Assembly (NCBI GenBank): GCA_002869465.1
Contig: PKSW01000330.1
Location: forward strand, 1-5,188
DNA length: 5,188 nucleotides
Source: Marinilabiliales bacterium
GTDB taxonomy: Bacteria; Bacteroidota; Bacteroidia; Bacteroidales; F082
Direction: 5' to 3'
Shown: one piece after another, positions 1-5,188 of the stretch
How the letters are laid out: every line of letters begins with the position of its first letter
Numbering within the stretch: position 1 is the stretch's first letter
Notes under the pieces: model-generated
Seen by the model: the letters and a program-made list of their open reading frames with translations, nothing else
Database searches by the model: none
Told to the model about the DNA's origin: nothing
Program-made: the position numbers and the translations under genes

Positions 1-96
1 GCCAGGGAATTGGCTGGATTGTTTATTAGCAACTTTGTTCAGTACACTGACAATGAAAAAGGAAAAGCGTTGGTAGCTGCCGGACCTCAACTATAG
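1..96 (+). CDS. pckA: Phosphoenolpyruvate carboxykinase (ATP), C-terminal end only
   Basis: Frame 1 is open from the left edge to a TAG at 94-96 and gives 31 residues. They begin ARELAGLFISNF and end with KGKALVAAGPQL. The ending LF-x-x-NF...YTDN-x-x-GKALVAAGP-(K/Q)-L is, from memory, the characteristic C-terminus of the ATP-dependent PEP carboxykinase family, which converts oxaloacetate and ATP to PEP, CO2 and ADP in the cytoplasm as the entry step of gluconeogenesis. All catalytic motifs (P-loop, metal-binding Lys/His/Asp) lie outside the window, so activity cannot be judged. A strong hairpin terminator follows 21 bases after the stop, which makes this the last gene of its transcript. The call rests on a short tail but that tail is distinctive. 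Confidence 0.85.
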   Translation, partial: ARELAGLFISNFVQYTDNEKGKALVAAGPQL

Positions 97-117
97 AAAC
101 AGAAACATCTAAATACG

Positions 118-144
118 AAGGCTTCCGTTTGGGAGCCTTTTTTT
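118..144 (+). terminator. Intrinsic terminator of pckA
   Basis: A 9-base-pair stem (118-126 with 131-139, one T-G wobble) closes a GTTT loop, and a run of T covers 138-144. Because the stem starts with A-A on the left, the T run overlaps its right arm. It lies 21 bases after the pckA stop and 72 bases before the start of the GYD gene, so it should separate the two transcripts. Confidence 0.88.
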
Positions 145-215
145 ATTTTCCGGGTTTATTGCTTGCTTTTCGGCGGTAGATTTTGCATATTAACGGTGCA
201 TTAAAATATATAGCC

Positions 216-515
216 ATGCCGACTTACATCTTACTTACAAAGCTGGCACCCAGCGCCGGCGATCAGTTAAAAAAACGTGACAGGACCAGTCATAAATGGT
301 ATAAAAAGGTAAAAGAAGCTTGTCCGGAAGTGAAATTCAAATCGCATTACGCATTACTCGGGCAATATGACTTCCTGGATATTTATGAAGCCCCCGATGA
401 AGAAACCGCTACTAAAATATCCATGATCAGCAGAATGGATGGCGCACTCTACGCGGAAACTCTCATTGCGATGGAACATAAGAAGTTTATCGAAATTGTA
501 AACAAAATTGGTTAA
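216..515 (+). CDS. GYD-domain protein
   Basis: This 99-residue protein is the full length expected for the small GYD family (PF08734). The start MPTYILLTKLAP is the usual family N-terminus. The namesake motif is present as GQYDF at residues 49-53, followed by the typical acidic EAPDEETATKIS segment (58-69) and, near the end, ALYAETLIAM. There is no signal peptide or membrane segment, so it should be cytosolic. It resembles small ferredoxin-like alpha/beta domains that often form oligomers. No biochemical role is established for the family, so I assign none. The ATG at 216 is chosen because family members start at MPTY; the frame stays open to a TTG at 183, but those 11 extra residues do not look like the family. 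No Shine-Dalgarno is seen and the leader is AT-rich. The upstream terminator implies its own promoter between 145 and 215. It converges on the next gene with a 24-base gap. Confidence 0.85.
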   Translation: MPTYILLTKLAPSAGDQLKKRDRTSHKWYKKVKEACPEVKFKSHYALLGQYDFLDIYEAPDEETATKISMISRMDGALYAETLIAMEHKKFIEIVNKIG

Positions 516-530
516 CACCTGCTGCTAACC
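500..530 (-). terminator. Possible terminator of the outer-membrane protein gene
   Basis: GGTTA at 510-514 pairs with TAACC at 526-530. After one A-C mismatch, two more pairs extend the stem around a five-base loop. Read on the minus strand, the hairpin starts 10 bases after the stop of the 540-1130 gene and is followed by AATTTTGTTT (509-500), a moderate U-rich tail. The stem is short and overlaps the stop codon of the GYD gene, so it is a weak candidate. On the plus strand the hairpin is followed by GACGTC and then ATTTT, which is less convincing. Confidence 0.33.
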
Positions 531-539
531 GACGTCATT

Positions 540-1130
540 TTAAAATTCAAAATGATATCCGACCGATATAGCAATCGGTGACGGAGGTGCCGTAATATCA
601 ATAGCCGGGTTATCTATAAGTGCCTGGTAATCTTCATTAAATTCTGAGGAATTTATTGGAATGTTCACATCTAAATTGAGTCCGTGTGTCTTTTTCGCAC
701 CAAATCTGAATTCTACACCGGCGCCAGGAGTAAATCCCAAATAACTCTTATTAAATTGTGATGCACCATCCACAATGATCAGTCTGTTTGTTCCATACAT
801 GAACTTAACCGTTGGCCTAACTTTCTTTAAATTGGTTTTAGGAAGAATAAATCCTTTTACCCCAATTTGCCAACCTAAATTAACCGCATAGTAACCTATC
901 GAAGTAATAACTCCGGCATATTTGATTGGTATATAAGTAACCTGCAAACCGATAATTCCACCATAATCCAATCCAAAGCCTGCACCAACATCAACAGTTC
1001 TTTTAATCTCTAAAAGCGGTTGTTTCTTTTCCTCAACTTCATTTTTCTTTACATTACTTGCAAAGTCGACTTGTCCGAATGCCAGGATGGTGAATAAAAA
1101 AATGAATATTAGCAAGCCGATCTTTTTCAT
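540..1130 (-). CDS. Exported beta-rich protein, probable outer-membrane beta-barrel, function unknown
   Basis: This is a 196-residue protein I cannot place in a named family. The N-terminus is a clear signal peptide: MKK, then a hydrophobic core at residues 4-18 rich in Ile, Leu and Phe, with a likely signal peptidase I cut after AFG19 and before Gln20, a very common site in Bacteroidota. A short charged stretch follows (about 28-44, KKNEVEEKKQ). After it come alternating segments with Gly and aromatic residues (46-68, 72-95, 105-120, 130-144, 149-158) that look like transmembrane beta-strands. The chain ends SVGYHFEF, and a C-terminal Phe after an alternating strand is typical of outer-membrane barrels. 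About eight strands would fit, as in small OmpA/OmpW-like barrels; this is inference. The ATG at 1130 is chosen because it places the signal peptide at the N-terminus. The frame is open to 1238, but that would put 36 charged and mixed residues before the signal and overlap glpK. It lies 70 bases downstream of glpK in the same direction. Confidence 0.8.
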   Translation of the reverse strand: MKKIGLLIFIFLFTILAFGQVDFASNVKKNEVEEKKQPLLEIKRTVDVGAGFGLDYGGIIGLQVTYIPIKYAGVITSIGYYAVNLGWQIGVKGFILPKTNLKKVRPTVKFMYGTNRLIIVDGASQFNKSYLGFTPGAGVEFRFGAKKTHGLNLDVNIPINSSEFNEDYQALIDNPAIDITAPPSPIAISVGYHFEF

Positions 1131-1163
1131 TGAATAGCGGGGAAAAAAGCTTTTTTTTAAAGT

Positions 1164-1180
1164 CAAAAGTAACAAATCTA
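1164..1180 (-). promoter_or_regulatory. Two candidate -7 elements for the outer-membrane protein gene
   Basis: Read on the minus strand, TAGATTTG (1180-1173) and TACTTTTG (1171-1164) both match TAnnTTTG, the Bacteroidota -7 consensus. They lie 34-50 bases before the ATG at 1130, which would give a leader of roughly 25-40 bases. No convincing TTG-type -33 element is found at the expected distance from either, so only the -7 part is supported. AT-rich sequence produces such matches by chance. Confidence 0.4.
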
Positions 1181-1200
1181 CTGTTTGATCTTTAATTTGT

Positions 1201-2682
1201 TTAGTAAGTATTATGTACTGCCTTATGCCAATTTTCAAGATAAATCTTAACCTGCTTCTTATCCATTTTCGGGTTGAATTTCTTTTCGAGTGTCCATTGT
1301 TTTGTTAATTCCGGAATATCCTTCCAGTAACCGGTATTCAATCCTGCCAGGTATGCAGCACCTAGTGAAGTGGTTTCAAGTATTTCAGGACGCTGCACAT
1401 TCTTTTGCAATATATCCGATTGGAACTGCATCAGGAAATTATTGGACGAAGCACCCCCATCCACACGGATACTTTTTATTTTTAAACCCATATCCTGTTC
1501 CATCGCATTGAATACATCATAACTCTGGTAAGCGATTGATTCGATCGCAGCACGTGCAATATGCTCTTTTTTTGTCCCACGGGTAATTCCTTTAATAATG
1601 CCTTTGGCATGCTGATTCCAGTAAGGTGCACCCAGTCCGGTAAAGGCGGGTACAAAATAAACGCCATTGTTATCTTTCGCTTTTTTCACCATCAACTCAA
1701 CATCTGCTGTATCTTCAAAAAAGTCAAGCTCATCTCGCAACCACTGCACCACCGCCCCCCCAACAAAAACACTTCCTTCAAGCGCGTAGGTAGGTTTGTT
1801 GCCGAGTTGCCATGCAATAGTTGTGATCAATCTGTTGCTTGACATGATGGGCCTGTTCCCGATATTCATCATCAAAAAGCATCCGGTTCCGTAAGTATTC
1901 TTTGCCATTCCTTTTTCAATACACATCTGCCCAAATAATGCAGCTTGCTGGTCGCCGATCAATCCCGCAATCGGGATTTCTGAGTTTAAAACGGAAGCTG
2001 TACTTGTGGCTATAACCTGGTCATTCGGATAAACTTCCGGAAGCAATTCTATGGGGATATCAAATAACTTAAGCAGTTCTTCATCCCATGTCATGGTGCT
2101 GATATTAAACAACATGGTCCGGGAAGCGTTGGTAACATCGGTAACATGTTTCTGTCCGTGCGTTAGTTTCCACACCAGCCACGAATCAATCGTACCAAAC
2201 GCAAGTTCACCTTTAATGGCCCTGCGTCTTATTCCTTTCACATTGTCAAGAATCCACTTGATCTTGGTAGCCGAAAAATAGGCGTCGATTTCCAGTCCTG
2301 TTTTTTGTTTGACCAGTTCACCATAACCATTCTTTTTGAGTTCATCACAAATTCCGGCGGTCCGGTGGTCTTGCCAGACAATCGCATTATAAACCGGCTT
2401 ACCTGTTGCCCTGTCCCAAATTACCGTTGTTTCGCGCTGGTTGGTGATTCCTAAGGCAGCTATTTCATCGGGCTGAATGCCAAATTTGGCAATCACTTCT
2501 GAGGCTACGCCAATCTGTGATGACCAGATGTCCATCGGGTTGTGCTCTACCCATCCGGGTTGTGGATAAATCTGCCGATATTCTTTTTGGGCAACTGAAC
2601 AAATCTCACCATTCTCATTATAGATGATGGCCCTAGAACTCGTGGTACCCTGATCGAGGGAAAGTATATATTTCTGACTCAT
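1201..2682 (-). CDS. glpK: Glycerol kinase
   Basis: This is a complete 493-residue member of the FGGY carbohydrate kinase family. It phosphorylates glycerol with ATP to sn-glycerol-3-phosphate in the cytoplasm, feeding lipid synthesis or, through glycerol-3-phosphate dehydrogenase, glycolysis and gluconeogenesis. The N-terminal ATP-phosphate loop is DQGTTSSRA (10-18). Glycerol-contact residues of the family are all present: R83 and E84 in GITNQRE, W103 in IVWQDHRT, Y135 in DAYFSATK and D244-Q245 in GDQQAALFGQ. The first FGGY signature lies at 135-147. The nucleotide-site segments are NTYGTGCF (262-269), PAFTGLGAPYW (345-355) and RVDGGASSNNFLMQF (406-420). Length is normal and no key residue is missing. 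The Arg-containing GGKGGTR-type loop that binds fructose-1,6-bisphosphate in the Escherichia coli enzyme and the HFFG-type phosphorylation site of Firmicutes enzymes are not seen at 226-236. The start at 2682 is preferred over an in-frame ATG at 2706 because the likely -7 element overlaps the latter. No glpF or glpD neighbour is visible. Confidence 0.97.
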   Translation of the reverse strand: MSQKYILSLDQGTTSSRAIIYNENGEICSVAQKEYRQIYPQPGWVEHNPMDIWSSQIGVASEVIAKFGIQPDEIAALGITNQRETTVIWDRATGKPVYNAIVWQDHRTAGICDELKKNGYGELVKQKTGLEIDAYFSATKIKWILDNVKGIRRRAIKGELAFGTIDSWLVWKLTHGQKHVTDVTNASRTMLFNISTMTWDEELLKLFDIPIELLPEVYPNDQVIATSTASVLNSEIPIAGLIGDQQAALFGQMCIEKGMAKNTYGTGCFLMMNIGNRPIMSSNRLITTIAWQLGNKPTYALEGSVFVGGAVVQWLRDELDFFEDTADVELMVKKAKDNNGVYFVPAFTGLGAPYWNQHAKGIIKGITRGTKKEHIARAAIESIAYQSYDVFNAMEQDMGLKIKSIRVDGGASSNNFLMQFQSDILQKNVQRPEILETTSLGAAYLAGLNTGYWKDIPELTKQWTLEKKFNPKMDKKQVKIYLENWHKAVHNTY

Positions 2683-2703
2683 TTTATGAATTGGGATCAA
2701 CTT

Positions 2704-2711
2704 CAAATATA
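2704..2711 (-). promoter_or_regulatory. Candidate -7 element of glpK
   Basis: The minus strand reads TATATTTG, a full match to TAnnTTTG, 21 bases before the glpK ATG at 2682. A transcript start a few bases downstream would leave a leader of about 15 bases. The region near -33 reads GTGTGTA, not a clear TTG. The element overlaps the alternative in-frame ATG at 2706 and argues against that start. Confidence 0.5.
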
Positions 2712-2715
2712 AAGG

Positions 2716-2727
2716 ATTTAATTAAAT
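2716..2727. promoter_or_regulatory. 12-base perfect palindrome in the glpK-uvrB intergenic region
   Basis: ATTTAATTAAAT is identical to its reverse complement. It sits directly upstream of the glpK -7 element, where a repressor or activator could act on glpK and possibly on the divergent uvrB. The sequence is entirely A and T, so chance is a serious alternative, and no regulator gene is in view. Confidence 0.25.
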
Positions 2728-2760
2728 ACACACCTGTCCTAATACCCTTCTTAATTGTCT

Positions 2761-2768
2761 TATTTTTG
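2761..2768 (+). promoter_or_regulatory. Candidate -7 element of uvrB
   Basis: TATTTTTG fits TAnnTTTG and lies 15 bases before the preferred uvrB start at 2784. Transcription would begin near 2773, giving a very short leader. No clear -33 TTG is present at the right distance. With the glpK element at 2704-2711 it makes a divergent promoter pair inside 101 bases. Confidence 0.4.
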
Positions 2769-2782
2769 CAATGATCGATGCA
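2767..2782. promoter_or_regulatory. Imperfect 16-base dyad at the uvrB start
   Basis: TGCA at 2767-2770 and TGCA at 2779-2782 flank an eight-base centre. 12 of 16 positions match the reverse complement. The dyad spans the expected transcription start and the first start codon of uvrB, a position that would suit a repressor. No known operator is recognised, and UvrB is SOS-regulated in only some bacteria, so this is a weak call. Confidence 0.2.
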
Positions 2783-2783
2783 T

Positions 2784-4805
2784 ATGAATTTTAAATTAAC
2801 ATCTGACTATAAACCTACCGGGGACCAACCTGAAGCAATTAAGCAACTTAGAGAGGGGTTGCAACGCGGCGACATGGCGCAAACCCTGCTGGGAGTGACC
2901 GGCTCCGGTAAAACTTTTACCATTGCGAATGTAGTGGCTGACTTAAACAGGCCGACCCTTGTTTTAAGTCACAATAAAACGCTGGCAGCTCAATTATATG
3001 GTGAGTTCAAACAGTTTTTTCCGGAAAATGCCGTTGAATATTTTGTTTCCTATTATGATTATTACCAGCCGGAAGCATTTATCCCGGTTACCAATACCTA
3101 TATTGAAAAAGACCTTTCAATTAACGAAGAGATTGAGAAGTTAAGACTGAGCACCACGTCATCACTTCTGTCAGGCCGTAGGGATATTATTGTAGTATCC
3201 TCGGTTTCATGTATTTATGGTATCGGCAACCCGGATGATTTTACCAATAATGTGGTCACCCTCCAGGTGGGACAGAAACTGAGCAGAAATAAATTTCTTC
3301 ACGACCTTGTCAACGCCTTGTATTCAAGAAATGAAGTATCGCTCGGTAGAGGAAACTTCAGGGTAAAAGGCGATACGGTGGATGTTTTCCCGGGTTATGC
3401 CGATTTTGCCTATCGCATCATCTTTTGGGGTGATGAGATTGAAGCACTTGAAATGATCGACCCACTGGAAGGAAAGAAGATGGACAAGATGGACAATATT
3501 TCCATTTACCCGGCAAATATTTTTGTGACCTCCCAGGATAAAATGAAGTCTTCACTTAGAGAAATTCAGCTGGACCTGGGCAAACATGTTGAATACTATA
3601 AGGAAATCGGGCGTCATTTGGAAGCCAAACGTTTGGAAGACCGTGTAACTTATGATATTGAAATGATGCGGGAATTGGGTTATTGTTCAGGTATCGAGAA
3701 TTATTCGAGGTATTTTGATGGCCGTGCTCCTGGAACTCGTCCTTTCTGCCTGCTGGATTATTTCCCGGATGATTATATTACTGTAATCGATGAAAGCCAT
3801 GTGACCATTCCACAAATCAGGGGCATGTATGGAGGCGACAGGTCGCGTAAGCAAAACCTCGTTGAATATGGTTTCCGCCTTCCGGCGGCCATGGACAACA
3901 GGCCCTTAAAATTTGATGAGTTTGAACAGTTAACCGGGCAAACCATTTACGTGAGTGCTACCCCTGCCGATTATGAGCTCCAACAATCTGAAGGCATCGT
4001 GGTCGAGCAGCTGATACGTCCGACAGGTTTACTCGACCCCATCATTGAAGTCAGACCCAGCATCAACCAGATTGATGACTTGCTGGATGAAATTTCCAAA
4101 ACCATTGAACAGAAATTCCGGGTGTTGGTAACCACGCTTACAAAACGCATGGCCGAGGAACTTAGCAAATATCTCATCAAACTGAATATCAAAACCCGCT
4201 ATATCCACTCTGATATTGACACCCTTGACAGGGTTGAGATCATGCGCGATTTAAGGTTAGGAAAATTTGATGTGCTTGTTGGTGTCAATTTGTTGCGTGA
4301 AGGACTTGACTTACCAGAAGTGGCGCTGGTGGCCATTCTGGATGCCGACAAAGAAGGCTTTCTGCGTTCCGAAAGATCGCTTACACAAACTGCCGGAAGA
4401 GCAGCCCGAAACCTGGATAGCCGGGTGATTATGTATGCCGATAAAATGACGCATTCGATGGAGCGGACTATTGAGGAAACCAACAGGCGCCGCGAAAAAC
4501 AACTCAGGTATAATATCGAACATGGCATCACACCCACAGCTATTATCAAATCTGTGGATTCTATTATGGGACAAACCGCGGTTGCCAATGCCAAACATAT
4601 GGAGAATGCCTACTACGAAAAATCAGATCAGAGTATTGCCGCCGATCCGGTAGTAAGGTATATGAGCGCTGAAGCCATCAGGAAAGCGATTGACAAGAAT
4701 AAAAAAGATATGCAGGCAGCAGTAAAAGTGCTTGATTTTATCGAAGCCGCAAGACTTAGGGATGAAAATATCGAACTGGAGAAGCTGTTGGAAAAGAAAT
4801 TTTAA
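2784..4805 (+). CDS. uvrB: Excinuclease ABC subunit B (UvrB)
   Basis: This is a complete 673-residue UvrB, the damage-verifying helicase-like ATPase of nucleotide excision repair. It is loaded by UvrA, opens DNA at the lesion and recruits the nuclease UvrC. Walker A is GVTGSGKT (37-44). The beta-hairpin that clamps one strand begins in the tyrosine cluster SYYDYYQPEAF (89-99). The Walker B box is DESH (336-339), then SATP (391-394), the helicase segment GVNLLREGLDLPEV (500-513) and the arginine-finger motif QTAGRAARN (535-543). A linker leads to a C-terminal UVR domain (about 643-668, with LDFIEAARLRDE) that contacts UvrC. Length equals the usual value and nothing is missing. Two in-frame ATGs lie at 2778 and 2784. 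The second is preferred because MNFKLTSDYKPTGDQPEAI is, from memory, the common Bacteroidota N-terminus; 2778 would add Met-His. No Shine-Dalgarno is seen. It diverges from glpK, and its stop overlaps the stop of the convergent next gene. Confidence 0.98.
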   Translation: MNFKLTSDYKPTGDQPEAIKQLREGLQRGDMAQTLLGVTGSGKTFTIANVVADLNRPTLVLSHNKTLAAQLYGEFKQFFPENAVEYFVSYYDYYQPEAFIPVTNTYIEKDLSINEEIEKLRLSTTSSLLSGRRDIIVVSSVSCIYGIGNPDDFTNNVVTLQVGQKLSRNKFLHDLVNALYSRNEVSLGRGNFRVKGDTVDVFPGYADFAYRIIFWGDEIEALEMIDPLEGKKMDKMDNISIYPANIFVTSQDKMKSSLREIQLDLGKHVEYYKEIGRHLEAKRLEDRVTYDIEMMRELGYCSGIENYSRYFDGRAPGTRPFCLLDYFPDDYITVIDESHVTIPQIRGMYGGDRSRKQNLVEYGFRLPAAMDNRPLKFDEFEQLTGQTIYVSATPADYELQQSEGIVVEQLIRPTGLLDPIIEVRPSINQIDDLLDEISKTIEQKFRVLVTTLTKRMAEELSKYLIKLNIKTRYIHSDIDTLDRVEIMRDLRLGKFDVLVGVNLLREGLDLPEVALVAILDADKEGFLRSERSLTQTAGRAARNLDSRVIMYADKMTHSMERTIEETNRRREKQLRYNIEHGITPTAIIKSVDSIMGQTAVANAKHMENAYYEKSDQSIAADPVVRYMSAEAIRKAIDKNKKDMQAAVKVLDFIEAARLRDENIELEKLLEKKF

Positions 4806-5188
4806 TCCATTTTTATTAGTTGCCCTGTCCCGTTTATTTGACTATTTATATCAGGATCACCTGTATAATACACATTACCACTACCATTGATTACCACTGT
4901 CATTTCATTATTTACGTGAATATAAATGTCACCTGAACCTTCAATAGTTATTGTACAGATATCAACTATCAATGTGGAAGCCTGGATACTTCCCGTACCT
5001 CCAATGTTAAAACCACTATTTTCTGCACTTCCTGTCAATTGTGCATCACCCGATCCATTTAAGAATACAGCAACGAATTCTGTTGTAAAAGAGCTATTTA
5101 TTGTTACAGAACCATTTGTTTCAAAACGCAACTGATCAGTAGTGATATTATGCGCTTCTATTTTACCTGCACCATTTAATGTAACACC
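4802..5188 (-). CDS. DUF2807 (head-GIN domain) repeat protein, C-terminal part
   Basis: The frame is open from the right edge to a TAA at 4804-4802 and gives 128 residues with the N-terminus outside the window. The ending GSGNVYYTGDPDIN...INGTGQLIKMD matches the conserved end of DUF2807 (PF10988), the 'head GIN' domain labelled a putative autotransporter adhesin. Members are common in Bacteroidota, usually carry a signal peptide or lipoprotein signal and are thought to sit at the cell surface; no function is proven. The visible part is built from short repeats centred on NGSG-like turns, with mostly Thr, Ser, Asn, Val and Ile between them, as expected for a right-handed beta-solenoid. One Cys (residue 78 of the visible part) is present. 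A TTG in frame at 5131 is not the start, because the repeat pattern continues upstream of it. The coding sequence looks AT-richer than uvrB. Its stop overlaps that of uvrB. Confidence 0.85.
   Translation of the reverse strand, partial: GVTLNGAGKIEAHNITTDQLRFETNGSVTINSSFTTEFVAVFLNGSGDAQLTGSAENSGFNIGGTGSIQASTLIVDICTITIEGSGDIYIHVNNEMTVVINGSGNVYYTGDPDINSQINGTGQLIKMD
4821..5176 (-). repeat. Seven NGSG-type protein repeats, period 18-20 residues
   Basis: Counting from the first visible residue at 5188, the turn motif occurs at residues 5 (NGAG), 25 (NGSV), 44 (NGSG), 63 (GGTG), 83 (EGSG), 101 (NGSG) and 119 (NGTG), giving steps of 20, 19, 19, 20, 18 and 18. The repeats are degenerate at the DNA level. 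This spacing suits one solenoid coil per repeat. Confidence 0.7.

Noticed and set aside
177..185. TAGATTTTG as a -7 element for the GYD gene.
   Set aside because: It needs a three-base spacer where the consensus has two, and the nearest TTG upstream is at the wrong distance. A promoter must lie between 145 and 215 but I cannot place it.
1143..1156. Palindrome AAAAAAGCTTTTTT in the leader of the outer-membrane protein gene.
   Set aside because: It has no loop, so it cannot form a terminator hairpin as it stands, and homopolymer tracts of this kind are common in AT-rich leaders.
1131..1238. In-frame extension of the outer-membrane protein by 36 residues on the minus strand.
   Set aside because: It would bury the signal peptide, overlap the end of glpK and cover the promoter-like elements.
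1290..2281. Several short open frames of 61-93 codons, on both strands, overlapping glpK.
   Set aside because: All overlap strongly conserved glycerol kinase sequence and have no recognisable domain or promoter.
2683..2706. Longer glycerol kinase start at 2706 adding MKLIPIHK.
   Set aside because: The -7 element TATATTTG overlaps that ATG, and glycerol kinases normally begin a few residues before the ATP-loop motif, as the 2682 start gives.
4199..4594. A 131-codon open frame on the minus strand inside uvrB.
   Set aside because: It lies wholly within conserved UvrB coding sequence, is rich in Ser and Arg as antisense frames often are, and resembles no family.
4926..5135. A 69-codon plus-strand open frame opposite the DUF2807 gene.
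   Set aside because: The minus-strand frame carries clear family repeats; the plus frame is its antisense shadow.
1..5188. A defence system, integron, transposon, CRISPR array or biosynthetic cluster.
   Set aside because: No transposase, integrase, nuclease-toxin pair, direct-repeat array or clustered pathway genes are visible. All genes but one fit known families, and the arrangement looks like ordinary core chromosome.

Overview
The window looks like an ordinary chromosomal segment of a member of the Bacteroidota. Three things point there. The four start codons visible inside the window have no Shine-Dalgarno sequence in front of them. The intergenic gaps carry TAnnTTTG elements, the -7 motif of the primary sigma factor in this phylum. 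The protein families are also typical: a head-GIN (DUF2807) protein and a small secreted beta-rich protein cleaved before Gln. The genus cannot be told from the sequence. I see no mobile element, CRISPR array, tRNA or rRNA, and no gap longer than about 120 bases without a gene.

Layout from left to right: (1) 1-96, the last 31 codons of ATP-dependent phosphoenolpyruvate carboxykinase (pckA, +), closed by a strong intrinsic terminator at 118-144. (2) 216-515, a complete 99-residue GYD-domain protein (+). (3) 540-1130, a 196-residue exported, probably outer-membrane beta-barrel protein of unknown function (-). (4) 1201-2682, a complete glycerol kinase, glpK (-). (5) A 101-base divergent promoter region with a -7 element facing each way and a 12-base palindrome. 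(6) 2784-4805, a complete UvrB excinuclease subunit (+). (7) 4802-5188, the C-terminal 128 residues of a DUF2807 repeat protein (-) that runs off the right edge. Its stop codon shares the four bases TTAA with the uvrB stop.

The genes do not form one operon. pckA and the GYD gene are separated by a terminator. The GYD and outer-membrane genes converge. glpK and the outer-membrane gene lie in the same direction with 70 bases between them, and that gap has its own promoter-like elements. glpK and uvrB diverge, and uvrB and the DUF2807 gene converge. PckA (oxaloacetate to PEP) and GlpK (glycerol to glycerol-3-phosphate) both feed the lower glycolytic/gluconeogenic node, but nothing here shows co-regulation. 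UvrB is a housekeeping nucleotide-excision-repair protein. I did not find a new multi-gene system. The points most worth checking are the glycerol kinase without the known regulatory loop signatures, the shared TTAA stop, the palindromic glpK-uvrB promoter region and the orphan outer-membrane protein.
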